Source: an uncultured Atopobiaceae bacterium
Lineage (GTDB): Bacteria > Actinomycetota > Coriobacteriia > Coriobacteriales > Atopobiaceae
DNA: 64,000 nt
Assembly: GCA_944322145.1 (NCBI GenBank)
Contig: CALUNW010000005.1
Location: forward strand, 1-64,000
Direction of reading: 5' to 3'
Position 1 is the first letter of the stretch. Every line of letters starts with the position of its first letter. A program made the translations under genes and the position numbers. The notes under the pieces are model-generated. The model was not told where the DNA came from and searched no databases. It saw only the letters and a list, made by a program, of their open reading frames with translations. Shown here in pieces: positions 6,584 to 15,066 of this stretch.

Positions 6584-8491
6584 ATGATCGAAGGTCTCGA
6601 GAAGCTGCTGGAGTGGGGCGGCACTAAGCGCAACATCGCGTTTCTCGCCGTCTCGGGCGTGGCACTCGTGCTCTCGCTCGCGGGCGTCGAGCCGTTTCCG
6701 TTCTCGATCGCATGGGTCGCCATCATCCTGTGCGGCGTGCCCATCATCCTGGAGGCCGTCATCGGCCTCGTGACGGAGTTCGACATCACGGCCGACGTGC
6801 TCGTCTCGCTCGCCCTCATCGCGAGCGTCTTCATCGGCGAGGACTTCGCTGCGGGCGAGGTCGCCTTCATCATGCAGCTCGGCGGGCTGCTCGAGGAGCT
6901 CACCGTGGCGCGCGCCCGCGCCGGCATCGAACGGCTCCTCCATCTGACGCCGCGCACGGCACGGCGTATCGCCCGCGCAACGGCCGAGGGCGGGGAGCCG
7001 CGCCCCGTGGCGGAGGAGACCATCGCGGCGGAAGCCGTTCAGGTGGGCGACGTCCTACGCGTGCTGCCCGGGGAGGCCGTGCCCGTAGACGGCGTCATCG
7101 TCTCCGGTCAGACCTCGGTGAACCAGGCGGTCATGACCGGCGAGAGCCTGCCGGTGGACAAGGGCCCGGGGGACGAGGTGTCGTCCGGCACGGTCAACCA
7201 GTTCGGCTCGTTCGACATGGCCGCGACGCGCGTGGGCGAGGACTCGTCCATCCAGCGGATGATTCGCCTCGTGCAGTCGGCCGACGCCGGCAAGGCCAAG
7301 ATCGTGAACCTCGCCGACCGCTGGGCGGTGTGGATCGTCGTCATCGCCCTTGTGGCAGCAGTTCTCACCTATCTCGTGACGGGCGAGATCATCCGCTCGG
7401 TCACCATCCTCGTCGTCTTTTGCCCGTGCGCGCTCGTGCTCGCCACACCCACGGCCATCATGGCGGCGATCGGCAACGCCACCAGGCACGGCTTTCTGGT
7501 GCGCGAGGGGGACGCGCTCGAGCGCCTGGCGCAGGTCAGGCGCGTGTGCTTTGACAAGACAGGCACGCTCACCACGGGGGAGCCGCAGGTGGTTGCCGTG
7601 TGCGCGGGCGAGAAGGACGCGAGCGAGGACGCGTTGCTCGCAGTTGCCGGCGCGGCCGAGAAGCGATCCGAGCACCCCCTCGGGCGCGCCATCGTGGCCG
7701 CGGCCACGGAGCACGCCGGAGCGGCGCCGAAGGACCCAACGTCCTTTGCCATGGTGCCCGGTCGCGGCGTAGTGGCCGAGGTGGGCGGACGCACGGTGTA
7801 CGCCGGCAGCGCTGCGCTGCTGGCGGAGCACGGTCTGGCTATACCGGACGCGCTGGGGAGGCGCGTGGACGCTACGCGCGCCGAGGGGGCAACGATCACC
7901 TATCTCGGCTGGGGCGACGCGGCAGCGGGGTTCATCGCGCTCGCCGACCGCGTGCGCGAGAACGCCACCGCTACGCTTTCGGCAGTGTGGGAGACGGGCG
8001 TGGAGCCGGTGCTCCTCACGGGGGACCACGAGGCGGCGGCCGCCCACGTGGCTGCCGAACTCGGCATCACCACCTACAAGGCCGCCTGCCTGCCCGAGGA
8101 CAAGCTCTCCTTCATCGATGGCTCGGAGCGCGCGGGCAAGGGCGTTTGTATGGTCGGCGACGGCGTCAACGACGCGCCTGCGCTCAAGCGCGCGCTTGTG
8201 GGCATCGCCATGGGAGGCGTCGGCAGCGATATCGCCGTCGACGCGGCGGACATCGTGCTCGTGAACGATGACATCGCCGAGCTGCCGCACCTCCTGCGCC
8301 TCTCCCGCCGCATGATGACGACCATCAAGATCAACCTCACGTTCTCGATGACGCTCAACTTCATCGCGATCGCGCTCGCCATCTCGGGCGTCCTGAACCC
8401 TGTGGTGGGCGCCCTCGTGCACAACGCGGGCTCGGTGCTCGTTATCGTCAACTCCGCGCTTCTACTGGGATGGAAGCCGCGCGTTCGGTAA
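6584..8491 (+). CDS. P1B-type heavy-metal ATPase with CPC motif, probable copper exporter
   Basis: All P-type landmarks are present in 635 residues: TGES (185-188, actuator), CPC (280-282, transmembrane metal site), DKTGT (phosphorylated Asp324), an SEHPLG histidine-proline motif and GDGVND. There is no N-terminal metal-binding domain, so it is shorter than CopA. The last membrane region reads HNAGSVLVIVNSALLL, which also resembles zinc/cadmium pumps, so the metal is not settled by sequence; the CsoR operator in its promoter favours Cu(I). It sits 107 bases after csoR with its own promoter. A CGAGAAGGAC word lies between promoter and ribosome binding site, and another inside the nucleotide-binding domain. 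Confidence 0.9.
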   Translation: MIEGLEKLLEWGGTKRNIAFLAVSGVALVLSLAGVEPFPFSIAWVAIILCGVPIILEAVIGLVTEFDITADVLVSLALIASVFIGEDFAAGEVAFIMQLGGLLEELTVARARAGIERLLHLTPRTARRIARATAEGGEPRPVAEETIAAEAVQVGDVLRVLPGEAVPVDGVIVSGQTSVNQAVMTGESLPVDKGPGDEVSSGTVNQFGSFDMAATRVGEDSSIQRMIRLVQSADAGKAKIVNLADRWAVWIVVIALVAAVLTYLVTGEIIRSVTILVVFCPCALVLATPTAIMAAIGNATRHGFLVREGDALERLAQVRRVCFDKTGTLTTGEPQVVAVCAGEKDASEDALLAVAGAAEKRSEHPLGRAIVAAATEHAGAAPKDPTSFAMVPGRGVVAEVGGRTVYAGSAALLAEHGLAIPDALGRRVDATRAEGATITYLGWGDAAAGFIALADRVRENATATLSAVWETGVEPVLLTGDHEAAAAHVAAELGITTYKAACLPEDKLSFIDGSERAGKGVCMVGDGVNDAPALKRALVGIAMGGVGSDIAVDAADIVLVNDDIAELPHLLRLSRRMMTTIKINLTFSMTLNFIAIALAISGVLNPVVGALVHNAGSVLVIVNSALLLGWKPRVR

Positions 8492-8568
8492 GGCTGCTAG
8501 GGGCGGTATTCGGCCTAGCGGCGAGCTTGATGATTGACGCTTACGAGGCGTCGCTGTAGAAGCATCCG

Positions 8569-9450
8569 TTACCACCGGGCGAGAAACGCGAGCGTCTGGG
8601 TGAAGGCGTCCTCGCGGCTTTGCCGGCATGCTTCGGGGTGGGCGCGCTCGACGCGGAAGAGCTTGAGCGAGGGTGTCTCCATGGGCACGAGGATGTGGCT
8701 CGCGTACTCGTAGGAGCGTCGCGTGATCTCGAAGGGATGGGCGTGCTTGGCGAGGCGCTGCTCGACGATCCGACAGGCCTCGTCGCTCGGCCACATGGCG
8801 TCATGCGAGGGGCTGGCGAGAAGGATGGGCCCGTTGATGCGCTCCACGGCAATCCAGGCCTCCTTGGGCGCGCGCTCGACGATCCGCTCGTAGACGAAGC
8901 GCATGTCGAGCTGGCGCTCGGTGACGATGCGGCGGATGATGCCGAGGTAGGGGAGCCTCCCGCCGCCCCGCGCGCAGGGCACGGGCTCGCTGCGCCAGGT
9001 CCAGCTCGAGCGGTCGCTCAGACCCTTGCCGGCAAGGCTTTTGTTGCCGGTGATGCCCGGCATGGCGCAGGCGAGCGGGGAGATGGCGACGACGCAGGTG
9101 ATCTGAGGCATGAGCGAGGCGGCGAGAAGCGCCAGCTCGCCGCCCTTGGAGATGCCGTAGATCCCCACGCGGTCAAAGCCACGCTGCCGGAGATAGGCGA
9201 CGGCACGCTCGATTGGCTCGATCGACACCTCGATGAGCTCATCGGGGAGTCCCGGCACGTTCCAGTAGCACAGGCCGAGCGCGGAGATGCCCTCCCGTGC
9301 GAAACGCGCACCGAGGTTGCGCGGGATGTTCTCGTTGCCCTCGCTGCCGCCGAGCACGATGAGCGCCTTGCCGGAGTACGCTTCGACGTGCCGCTCCGGC
9401 AAGTGGAGGAATCCGAAGAAGCCGTCTTGCTCGACGGTGAACCGTTCCAT
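8569..9450 (-). CDS. Alpha/beta hydrolase, acyl-CoA thioesterase / BAAT C-terminal type
   Basis: The protein of about 293 residues has an alpha/beta hydrolase core with the nucleophile elbow GISKGGE near residue 102-108, an oxyanion-side LGGSEGNE motif, and the late Asp and His expected of the triad (SPSHDAMWPS, then YASHILVP). This order fits the BAAT C-terminal family (acyl-CoA thioester hydrolases), though many members act on other esters. A TTG at 9465 would add five residues; I use the ATG at 9450. It lies 48 bases after the second metal ATPase and reads the same way, so it may be the last gene of that operon. Convergent with the CPC ATPase. Confidence 0.8.
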   Translation of the reverse strand: MERFTVEQDGFFGFLHLPERHVEAYSGKALIVLGGSEGNENIPRNLGARFAREGISALGLCYWNVPGLPDELIEVSIEPIERAVAYLRQRGFDRVGIYGISKGGELALLAASLMPQITCVVAISPLACAMPGITGNKSLAGKGLSDRSSWTWRSEPVPCARGGGRLPYLGIIRRIVTERQLDMRFVYERIVERAPKEAWIAVERINGPILLASPSHDAMWPSDEACRIVEQRLAKHAHPFEITRRSYEYASHILVPMETPSLKLFRVERAHPEACRQSREDAFTQTLAFLARW

Positions 9451-9498
9451 GTCTCCACTTCCCAACGACAGGCTCCACAGCGGACCGATTGATGCTTC

Positions 9499-11574
9499 CT
9501 AGAGACGTCGAGCGCTTTCTGCGGCCAGCGCGATGGTGGTGCCGTTGTGCAGGAGCGCCGAGGTCTGGGGTCGGATGATGCCGACGATTCCCGCAGCGAG
9601 AAGCGCCGAGTTGATGCCCATAACCGCGGTGAACGAGCGGTCGAGGCGCCCCATGAGGGAGCGGCTGAGCGCGTGTAGGCGCACGATGGCGTCGAGCCCG
9701 CCCGCGGCGAGCGTGACGTCGGCGACCTCCTGCGCGATGGCGGTGCCCGTGCCCATGGCGATGCCCACATCGGCGGCGGAGAGCGCCGGCGCGTCGTTAA
9801 CGCCGTCACCCACCATGATGACGCGTTGTCCGCGAGCCACGAGCGCCTCCACGTAGGCATGCTTGTCCTCGGGGAGCAGGTCAGCCCGGTACTCGGTGAT
9901 GCCCGCCTCGGCGGCGATGCGTGCGGCGGTGCGCTCGTTATCGCCGGTGAGCATGATGATGTGGCCGATGCCCTGTGAGCGAAGTGCCGCAATTGCCTCG
10001 GGCACTCCTGCCTTTAAGGGATCTTCGATGCCGAGCACGCCCACCAGCTTTCCGTCTTGGGCGAGGTAGAGCGGTGAGAGGCCTTCGAGGTCGCCGTCGA
10101 TGCGCGCCTCTGCCTCGGGGGCGACTTCGACGTGCTCGTCCTCCATCACGAAGTGGCGACTACCGATGACGATGCGCTTGCCATCGAGCGCCGATGCGAT
10201 GCCGTGCGCCACGATATAGGCGACCTCGGCATGGCGTTCGCGATGCTCGAGGCCGCGCGCGGCGGCGGCCGCCACCACGGCGCGCGCCACGGGATGCGGG
10301 AAATGCTCCTCCAGGCAGGCCGAGGTGCGCAGCACCTCGTCCTCGGTCCAATCGGGCACGAGGGCGAGCACGCGCGCGACCCGGGGCGTCGCCTCGGTGA
10401 GCGTTCCCGTCTTATCGAACACGATGGTGTCGGCGGCGGCGATGGCCTCGAAATGCTTGGCACCCTTGACGGCCATGCCCTCGTGCGCGCTCTGGCTCAT
10501 GGCGGCGAGCACGCTGATGGACGACGTGAGCCTGAGGGCGCAGGAGTAGTCGACCATGAGGGCGGCCGATGTCTTGGCGAGGCTTTTCGTGGTCGCCGCC
10601 ACAAGCCCCGCAAGCAGGAAGTTCCACGGCACGAAGCGGTCCGCGAGGTGCTCGCGGCGCGTCTGGATCTCGCTTTTGAGCTGCTCGGAGGCTTCAACGA
10701 GATTCACGATGGAGCGGAGCTTGGTCGATGCGGGCTCGGCGCCCACGCGGATGACGATCTCGCCCTCTTCAACCGCGGTGCCGGCGAAGACGTCGTCGCC
10801 GGCCATGCGCTCGACGGCAAGCGGCTCGCCGGTGAGTGCCGCCTGGTTGACCATGGCCGCACCGCGTACCACCACGCCGTCGACGCACACGGGCATGCCG
10901 GCGCGCGCCACGACGAGGTCGCCCGCGCGGAGACTCTGGGCGGGCACGGTGACCTCCTCGCCGTCCTCGAGGCGCCGGGCGTTTTGGGGAATGGCCATGA
11001 GGGAGCGAATGAGTTCGTGCTCTGAGCGTTCACGGGTGGCGTCCTCGAGGACCTCTCCCAGGTCGAGGAGGAACATGGTGCTCGCCGCGGTTTTGGGGTC
11101 GCGCTTGACAAACGACAGGCCGATGGCCGTGGCGTCGAGCACCGGCACATCGAGGCGGTGCCGCATGAGCGAGGTGAGGCCGGCGCGCAGAAACCCGAGG
11201 TAGTGAAGGCCGGCCCATACCGCCCTCAGTGTGGGCGGGAGGAGCCAGCGGCGGATGAGATGGTTGCCCACTAGGCGGATGATGCTGCGCGCGGTGGACG
11301 GGACCGCGGGCGCGAGCGCCGTGGGCGCCTGGGCGCGCGCCGCATCGAGCTGGACGCGGCTGAGCTCGTTCAGCCGATCGAGCAGGGCGGTCCTTGCAAG
11401 GGCGTCGCGGTACCAGATGGCGACCGAGCGAATGCGCGGGTAGGAGCGCACGCGCTCGACGCCTGTCCACGAAGAGAGCGAGGCCTCGAGGGCGAGGGCG
11501 TCGGACGCGTCAAGGTGATCGGCAAACGTAAGGCGCAGCCGCCCCGGCACCTCGTGTTCGATGACGTATCGCAC
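9499..11574 (-). CDS. Non-canonical P1B-type ATPase with SCA in place of CPC
   Basis: The 691-residue protein has DKTGTLTE (phosphorylated Asp387), GDGVNDAPAL and a TGEP actuator loop (248-251; Ser of TGES replaced by Pro). The membrane metal motif reads DYSCALRL (Ser344-Cys345-Ala346), so the usual CPC, SPC or TPC is absent. Residues 1-60 look like a ferredoxin-fold metal-binding domain without its CxxC. The central membrane region before residue 150 is hydrophobically weak. Such ATPases form a minor group of unknown substrate. The start is GTG with a poor ribosome site, eight bases after the stop of its small partner, so coupling is likely. Metal specificity cannot be read from the sequence. 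Confidence 0.82.
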   Translation of the reverse strand: MRYVIEHEVPGRLRLTFADHLDASDALALEASLSSWTGVERVRSYPRIRSVAIWYRDALARTALLDRLNELSRVQLDAARAQAPTALAPAVPSTARSIIRLVGNHLIRRWLLPPTLRAVWAGLHYLGFLRAGLTSLMRHRLDVPVLDATAIGLSFVKRDPKTAASTMFLLDLGEVLEDATRERSEHELIRSLMAIPQNARRLEDGEEVTVPAQSLRAGDLVVARAGMPVCVDGVVVRGAAMVNQAALTGEPLAVERMAGDDVFAGTAVEEGEIVIRVGAEPASTKLRSIVNLVEASEQLKSEIQTRREHLADRFVPWNFLLAGLVAATTKSLAKTSAALMVDYSCALRLTSSISVLAAMSQSAHEGMAVKGAKHFEAIAAADTIVFDKTGTLTEATPRVARVLALVPDWTEDEVLRTSACLEEHFPHPVARAVVAAAAARGLEHRERHAEVAYIVAHGIASALDGKRIVIGSRHFVMEDEHVEVAPEAEARIDGDLEGLSPLYLAQDGKLVGVLGIEDPLKAGVPEAIAALRSQGIGHIIMLTGDNERTAARIAAEAGITEYRADLLPEDKHAYVEALVARGQRVIMVGDGVNDAPALSAADVGIAMGTGTAIAQEVADVTLAAGGLDAIVRLHALSRSLMGRLDRSFTAVMGINSALLAAGIVGIIRPQTSALLHNGTTIALAAESARRL

Positions 11575-11582
11575 GGGCGCGC

Positions 11583-11882
11583 CTACGCCTTAGCGGGGAC
11601 GGTCTCTGCGGCGGTATCCGACGCGCTGTCTTCCTCGTCCTCGACGCCGTAGACGGTTTCATTGAGATACGCGGCTTCGGCGACGATGTCGTCCATCTCG
11701 GCGCGTGCGCGTTCGACGGTGTCTTCACAGGCCTGCTTCGCGCGCAGCCCAGCCGCGACGGCTTCTACGTAGACGCGTTTCGCCCCGTCGCTCGTAAGCA
11801 CCTTGGCGCCAACAGACCCGATCAGTACGCCCGCGCCCAAAAGCAGGCCGTGCGTCCCCTTGAGAAAGCCCAGAGTACTCAT
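11583..11882 (-). CDS. Small membrane-anchored partner of the SCA ATPase (DUF6110-like)
   Basis: The 99-residue product begins MSTLGFLKGTHGLLLGAGVL, a single glycine-rich membrane segment, followed by GAKVLTSDGAKRVYVEAVA and an amphipathic helical stretch ending in an acidic tail. This resembles the DUF6110 family, whose members I recall beside unusual P-type ATPases in Clostridia and Actinobacteria. GAGAGGAG precedes the ATG at 11882 by seven bases; an earlier start at 11903 lacks one. It heads the leftward operon with the ATPase. A role in presenting or buffering metal for the pump is a guess from context. Confidence 0.6.
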   Translation of the reverse strand: MSTLGFLKGTHGLLLGAGVLIGSVGAKVLTSDGAKRVYVEAVAAGLRAKQACEDTVERARAEMDDIVAEAAYLNETVYGVEDEEDSASDTAAETVPAKA

Positions 11883-11984
11883 GCGAAACTCCTCTCTGCG
11901 CACAACAGTACGCCTTGGTAAACAATTTCAAGTTAACTGTAGTTCACTTTGAGGAGAGGAGTGGTGTGATTTGTGAATTGGGAA

Positions 11985-12346
11985 GAACTTGCCGCCAAGA
12001 ATTCGAAAGAATGCGGCGGCTGGTCGCATCCATGGCGGAGCGCTTTCCCGGCGGGCGGCTAGCGTTCGATGTGGCGAGGGAGAACCGACGTCAAGCTGAT
12101 GCTCAAGACCTGGGTGAAGCAGGCGGGCATCACGGACATCGGCGCGTACTTCTCCGTGAGGGATGCGCAAGCGTAGTTGGAGCCCTGGTTGCCGCTGCTC
12201 TCCGTTTCCAGTTGCGGGTACATGCAGGGCTACCAGAAGCTCAAGGTGCCGGGCGTGCCGCCCGTCCACCGCATTCTTGCCCGGTTCGTCGACTGCCGCT
12301 GCATTTGCAGGTCGTTCGCGTGGATTTCAAAGAGACTCCCCGATAA
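11985..12346 (+). pseudogene. Remnant of a class I SAM-dependent methyltransferase (LCM-like family), C-terminal part
   Basis: Three frames carry consecutive pieces of one protein C-terminus. Near 11990-12085 the piece reads MRRLVASMAERFPGGRLAFD; after a frameshift, 12090-12290 gives VKLMLKTWVKQAGITDIGAY, a TAG stop at 12174-12176, then SVSSCGYMQGYQKLKVPG; after another shift, 12294-12346 gives LQVVRVDFKETPR and a stop. This is the order found in leucine-carboxyl-methyltransferase-like O-methyltransferases. At least two frameshifts, one stop and loss of the SAM-binding half show it is dead. It opens a cluster of fragments up to 13.1 kb. Confidence 0.7.
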
Positions 12347-12398
12347 GCGATCCACAGACGATCGTGACGGTCTACATATAGTATAGGTCCGGTGGTGA

Positions 12399-12514
12399 TT
12401 AGGCGAGCAGGCAGATGAGCATCGCAGTGAACATGATCGTGAACACGAGGTTGCTCCACCCGCCGAAGAGAATGCACCGCGCTGGCTGCGGCACGCGCAT
12501 CCACACGAGACCTA
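12399..12514 (-). pseudogene. C-terminal fragment of a paralogue of the 17.4-18.0 kb membrane protein
   Basis: The 37 codons read GLVWMRVPQPARCILFGGWS and on to MLICLLA and a stop, closely matching the end of the intact membrane protein at 17385-18020 (GLVWMHVPQPARCILFGGWS...). Nothing of the first 180 residues remains. The upstream edge abuts a lower-G+C fragment at 12512, a clean break point. Confidence 0.8.
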
Positions 12515-12754
12515 TAAATCGTCCCTGTGGGCTTCTCGCAGGTCAAGGGCTATTTCGTTTATGTCCTGCTGTATAACATAGCGGCAAAAGCTGTCATCGT
12601 TAATGTGGGCGGCAACAAGCTGTCTTAACTGCGGGTCGGTCAAGCCGGGATTATATTGCTTCATAATCGTTGCGCCCATGGTGTCCACGATAGCGTTTGC
12701 GGTCTGCACCTGCTTCACCGCCACGCCGTTCACATAGATTTCAAGGTCAGCCAT
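12512..12754 (-). pseudogene. Low-G+C foreign fragment of unknown protein
   Basis: The frame codes MADLEIYVNGVAVKQVQTAN and continues with helical, uncharged sequence to AHRDDL. Base composition is clearly lower in G+C than the neighbours, suggesting transfer from a Firmicutes-like donor, as in conjugative elements. The ATG at 12754 has no ribosome binding site, and the frame runs on upstream into the antisense of an XRE fragment, so the 5' end is probably lost. I do not recognise the family. It could be a small intact gene, but its position among fragments argues against it. Confidence 0.45.
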
Positions 12755-12786
12755 GAGCCGGGGAAAATCCGGGTGCGCCGCCAGCG

Positions 12787-13136
12787 AGACGCTCCCCGAC
12801 ATCCGTCAGTCCAAGCGGCTCGCCACGGCCTACGGGGTGACGCTCGACGAGCTCATCTCGTTCGACCTCGACGTCGCCCAGGTAGAGGAGGCCATCGAGC
12901 GCACGAGCGACGAGGTCACGGAGAAGGTCGACTGGACGAGCGCCTGGGCCAAGAGGTACCCCATCCTCGCCCGCTACCAGGGCGAGGTCAACGTGCCCCT
13001 CTACGCCCGCCGCATCCGCCAGATGCTCGACGAGCTCAAGGCCGAGCGCGGCTACTCCGAGCTCGACGCCATGCTCGCGCTCAAGGACATCCTCTACCAG
13101 GTCTGGAAGCAGGCCAAGGCGGCGGGCGCGAGGTAG
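12787..13136 (+). pseudogene. 3' part of an XRE-family regulator
   Basis: From about 12790 the sequence codes the last helices of an XRE helix-turn-helix (LPDIRQSKRLATAYGVTLDE) and then a roughly 90-residue helical tail ending VWKQAKAAGAR. The first helices, including the recognition helix, are missing; upstream is the foreign fragment. The ATG at 12753 is not preceded by a ribosome binding site. The break point falls at the same place in the fold as in the regulator at 5106, which is striking because that one was cut by a serine-recombinase element. Confidence 0.65.
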
Positions 13137-13471
13137 TTTCGCCGGGCGAGAAGAACGCCCTCAATTCAGTAATCAACTTAATTAATGCTATAGGCGAGAA
13201 GAACGACCGCGCATGCACCGCCACCAGCGATTTTGCACATTCCCGCGAGAACCTGTCGACAACCTCCCGGCGCCCCGCGCGTTCCGTCGCCCAGCGTTCC
13301 AAAGCGTCTCATGCCGAGAAGAGCGCCCGGAAGCCCCGATGTGGAAAACTCCCACATGTGCCCCGTATAATGGCCGCACGGGGCGAGAAGAACCGCGCGA
13401 CCATGCGCTGGCCTAAGCGCGCCCGCCTCCAACGGCGCCGCCCGGGCAATGTCCCCGTCGAAAGGACCCAG
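13137..13471. other. Intergenic region rich in CGAGAAGAAC words, with promoter for the hydrolase
   Basis: About 335 bases without a gene. GGGCGAGAAGAACG or close variants occur four times (near 13145, 13193, 13314 and 13382), an unusual density. A consensus TATAAT lies at 13366-13371, 18 bases after TGGAAA, followed about 100 bases later by the hydrolase start. Composition varies from A+T-rich (13160-13200) to very G+C-rich. Confidence 0.55.
13366..13371 (+). promoter_or_regulatory. -10 box of the alpha/beta hydrolase gene
   Basis: TATAAT, with a weak -35 TGGAAA at 13342-13347. The leader would be about 95 bases and contains one CGAGAAGAAC word. Confidence 0.5.
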
Positions 13472-14209
13472 ATGGTCACTCACACGCTCGGCACGGGCGC
13501 GCGGACGGCGGTGCTCCTGCACGGGGGCGGCCTCTCGTGGTGGAACTACCGGGCAGTCGCCGACCTGCTCGCCGCCAACGGGTACCGTGTCGTGCTCCCC
13601 GTGCTCGACGGGCACGCCGGCTCGGACCGCCCGTTCACCTCGATCGAGGACAACGCCTCCGAGCTCGTTGCCCTCATCGACCGCGAGCTCGGCGGGCACG
13701 TCGACGCGCTCGGCGGCGTCTCCCTCGGGGCGCAGGTCGCCCTCGACGCTCTCGCGCAGCGGCCGCGGATCGCGGGGCGCGCCGTCATCGAGAGCGCGCT
13801 TGTGCTCCCCGCGCGCGTGGTCCGCGCCCTCGTCGCGCCCTCTGTCGCCCTGAGCTACCCGCTCGTGCGGCGTCCCTGGTTCGCGCGGGCGCAGTTCGCG
13901 AGCCTCCATCTCCCCAAGGAGCTCTACGAGTCCTATTACCGTGACAGCTGCGCCATATCAAAGCGGGACATGATCGCCTTCATGCGGGCGAACAGCTCCT
14001 ACCGGCTGAAGCCCGAGCTCGCAGGCTGCGGGGCGCGGGCCACCATCCTTGTCGGCGGGAAGGAGCCCCGCATCATGGTGCGCTCGGCGCGCGCCCTGGC
14101 TGAGGCCATGCCGGGCAGCACGCTTGTCGAGCACCCTGGCTGGCGGCACGGCGAGGCGAGCTTGTGGCATCCCGGGGTCTATCTCGAGGCGCTCGAGGGT
14201 CGCCCATAA
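13472..14209 (+). CDS. Alpha/beta hydrolase
   Basis: The 245-residue protein has the oxyanion motif HGGGLSWWNYR near residues 15-25, the nucleophile elbow GGVSLGAQ near residues 85-92, and late acidic and His candidates (GGKEPRIM; HPGWRHGE). It fits the short-chain alpha/beta hydrolase superfamily (esterase or lyase-like), substrate unknown. The ATG at 13472 follows GAAAGGACCC; the frame is open far upstream but crosses the XRE fragment region and is not coding there. It precedes the TetR gene on the same strand, with about 190 bases between, so it may or may not be part of that regulon. Confidence 0.75.
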   Translation: MVTHTLGTGARTAVLLHGGGLSWWNYRAVADLLAANGYRVVLPVLDGHAGSDRPFTSIEDNASELVALIDRELGGHVDALGGVSLGAQVALDALAQRPRIAGRAVIESALVLPARVVRALVAPSVALSYPLVRRPWFARAQFASLHLPKELYESYYRDSCAISKRDMIAFMRANSSYRLKPELAGCGARATILVGGKEPRIMVRSARALAEAMPGSTLVEHPGWRHGEASLWHPGVYLEALEGRP

Positions 14210-14348
14210 GCAAGCGCCCGAGCACCGCTACGGCAGATGCAAGGCGTTGCGTATCAAAATAGGACGAGAAGAACGCCCGCGCGGCGCCTCCCCGGGCGGG
14301 CCGCCCAAAAGACAGTCCCCACGGTCGGCCCGCCGCGCACGCCTCATT

Positions 14349-14363
14349 GTTGACCATTGTTCA
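14349..14363 (+). promoter_or_regulatory. Probable TetR operator, copy 1
   Basis: TTGACCATTGTTCAA, a 15-base near-palindrome 38 bases before the TetR start. The same sequence in the other orientation (TTGAACAATGCTCAA, one base different) stands before the methyltransferase gene at 15037-15051. Two copies framing a TetR gene and its likely target are strong evidence for an operator. Confidence 0.75.
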
Positions 14364-14400
14364 ATCGAGGTGTACCATCCGTCACGAGGAGGTGGCCGCC

Positions 14401-14991
14401 GTGACCAGAACCGTGATGGACCCCGGGGAGCGCCGGCGCGAGCTTTTGGCGTGCGCCATGAGGCTCTTCGCCGAGGAGGGCTACGACAACGTGTCCGTGC
14501 GCGCCGTCGCGCGCGCCGCGGGCGTGGCGCCGGGGCTCGCATACCACTACTTCGACTCCAAGGAGAGGATGTTCGCCGAGGCAATCGGGGACTACGCCCG
14601 CCGCTGCGCCGAGGGCATCTGCGAGTTGCTGGACAAGAAGGACCTCCCGCTGGACGAGAGGCTCGACCGCGCCGTCTCCCTCGCGACGGACCACGCGTCC
14701 TTCCCGCACGAGGCGTACTTCCACGCCGAGGGCCACGGCGCCCTGCACGACCGGCTCTCGCTCGCCATGTGCGAGGCTGTGCGGCCGCACCTGCGCGCCG
14801 CGCTCGAGGCCGACGCCGCCTCGCGCGGCGCGGCTGCGCCCGACGCCGACGAGCTCGCCGCGATCATGACCTACGGCGCGGTCGGCCTCGCCTCGGGCCC
14901 GGGCATGCCTGACGGCGCCGCGGCCGCCGCCGCCCGCCGCTACCTCCGCGCGCTGCTCGCCGAGTTCCGCTCGGGGGGCGCCGCCGACTAG
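14401..14991 (+). CDS. TetR-family regulator
   Basis: The 196-residue protein has a typical TetR helix-turn-helix (AMRLFAEEGYDNVSVRAVAR, then GVAPGLAYHYFDSKERMFAE) in residues 15-62 and an unrelated helical ligand domain. I start at GTG 14401, nine bases after GAGGAGG; an ATG at 14416 is an alternative. The matching near-palindromes before this gene and before the following methyltransferase suggest that it represses both. A terminator separates them, so each has its own promoter. Confidence 0.85.
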   Translation: MTRTVMDPGERRRELLACAMRLFAEEGYDNVSVRAVARAAGVAPGLAYHYFDSKERMFAEAIGDYARRCAEGICELLDKKDLPLDERLDRAVSLATDHASFPHEAYFHAEGHGALHDRLSLAMCEAVRPHLRAALEADAASRGAAAPDADELAAIMTYGAVGLASGPGMPDGAAAAAARRYLRALLAEFRSGGAAD

Positions 14992-14998
14992 GGATCCC

Positions 14999-15024
14999 GC
15001 CCCGGCTCCGGCCGGGGCTCTTTT
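14999..15024 (+). terminator. Rho-independent terminator of the TetR gene
   Basis: GCCCCGGC, TCCG loop, GCCGGGGC, then TCTTTT, directly after the TetR stop. Confidence 0.85.
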
Positions 15025-15036
15025 CGGCCGATCGTA

Positions 15037-15051
15037 TTGAACAATGCTCAA
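15037..15051 (+). promoter_or_regulatory. Probable TetR operator, copy 2
   Basis: TTGAACAATGCTCAA, 15 bases before the methyltransferase start and overlapping its leader. It is the complement of the site at 14349-14363 with one change. Confidence 0.75.
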
Positions 15052-15066
15052 CAGAAAGGACGCTGG

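Noticed and set aside
12753-12790. XRE gene starting at ATG 12753
   Set aside because: No ribosome binding site, and the first twelve residues do not resemble the missing helices; treated as a 5' truncated gene.
12656-14209. Single 517-residue fusion of XRE region and hydrolase
   Set aside because: Hydrolase conservation begins at 13472 with its own ribosome site and promoter; the upstream frame crosses an intergenic region and the XRE fragment in another frame.
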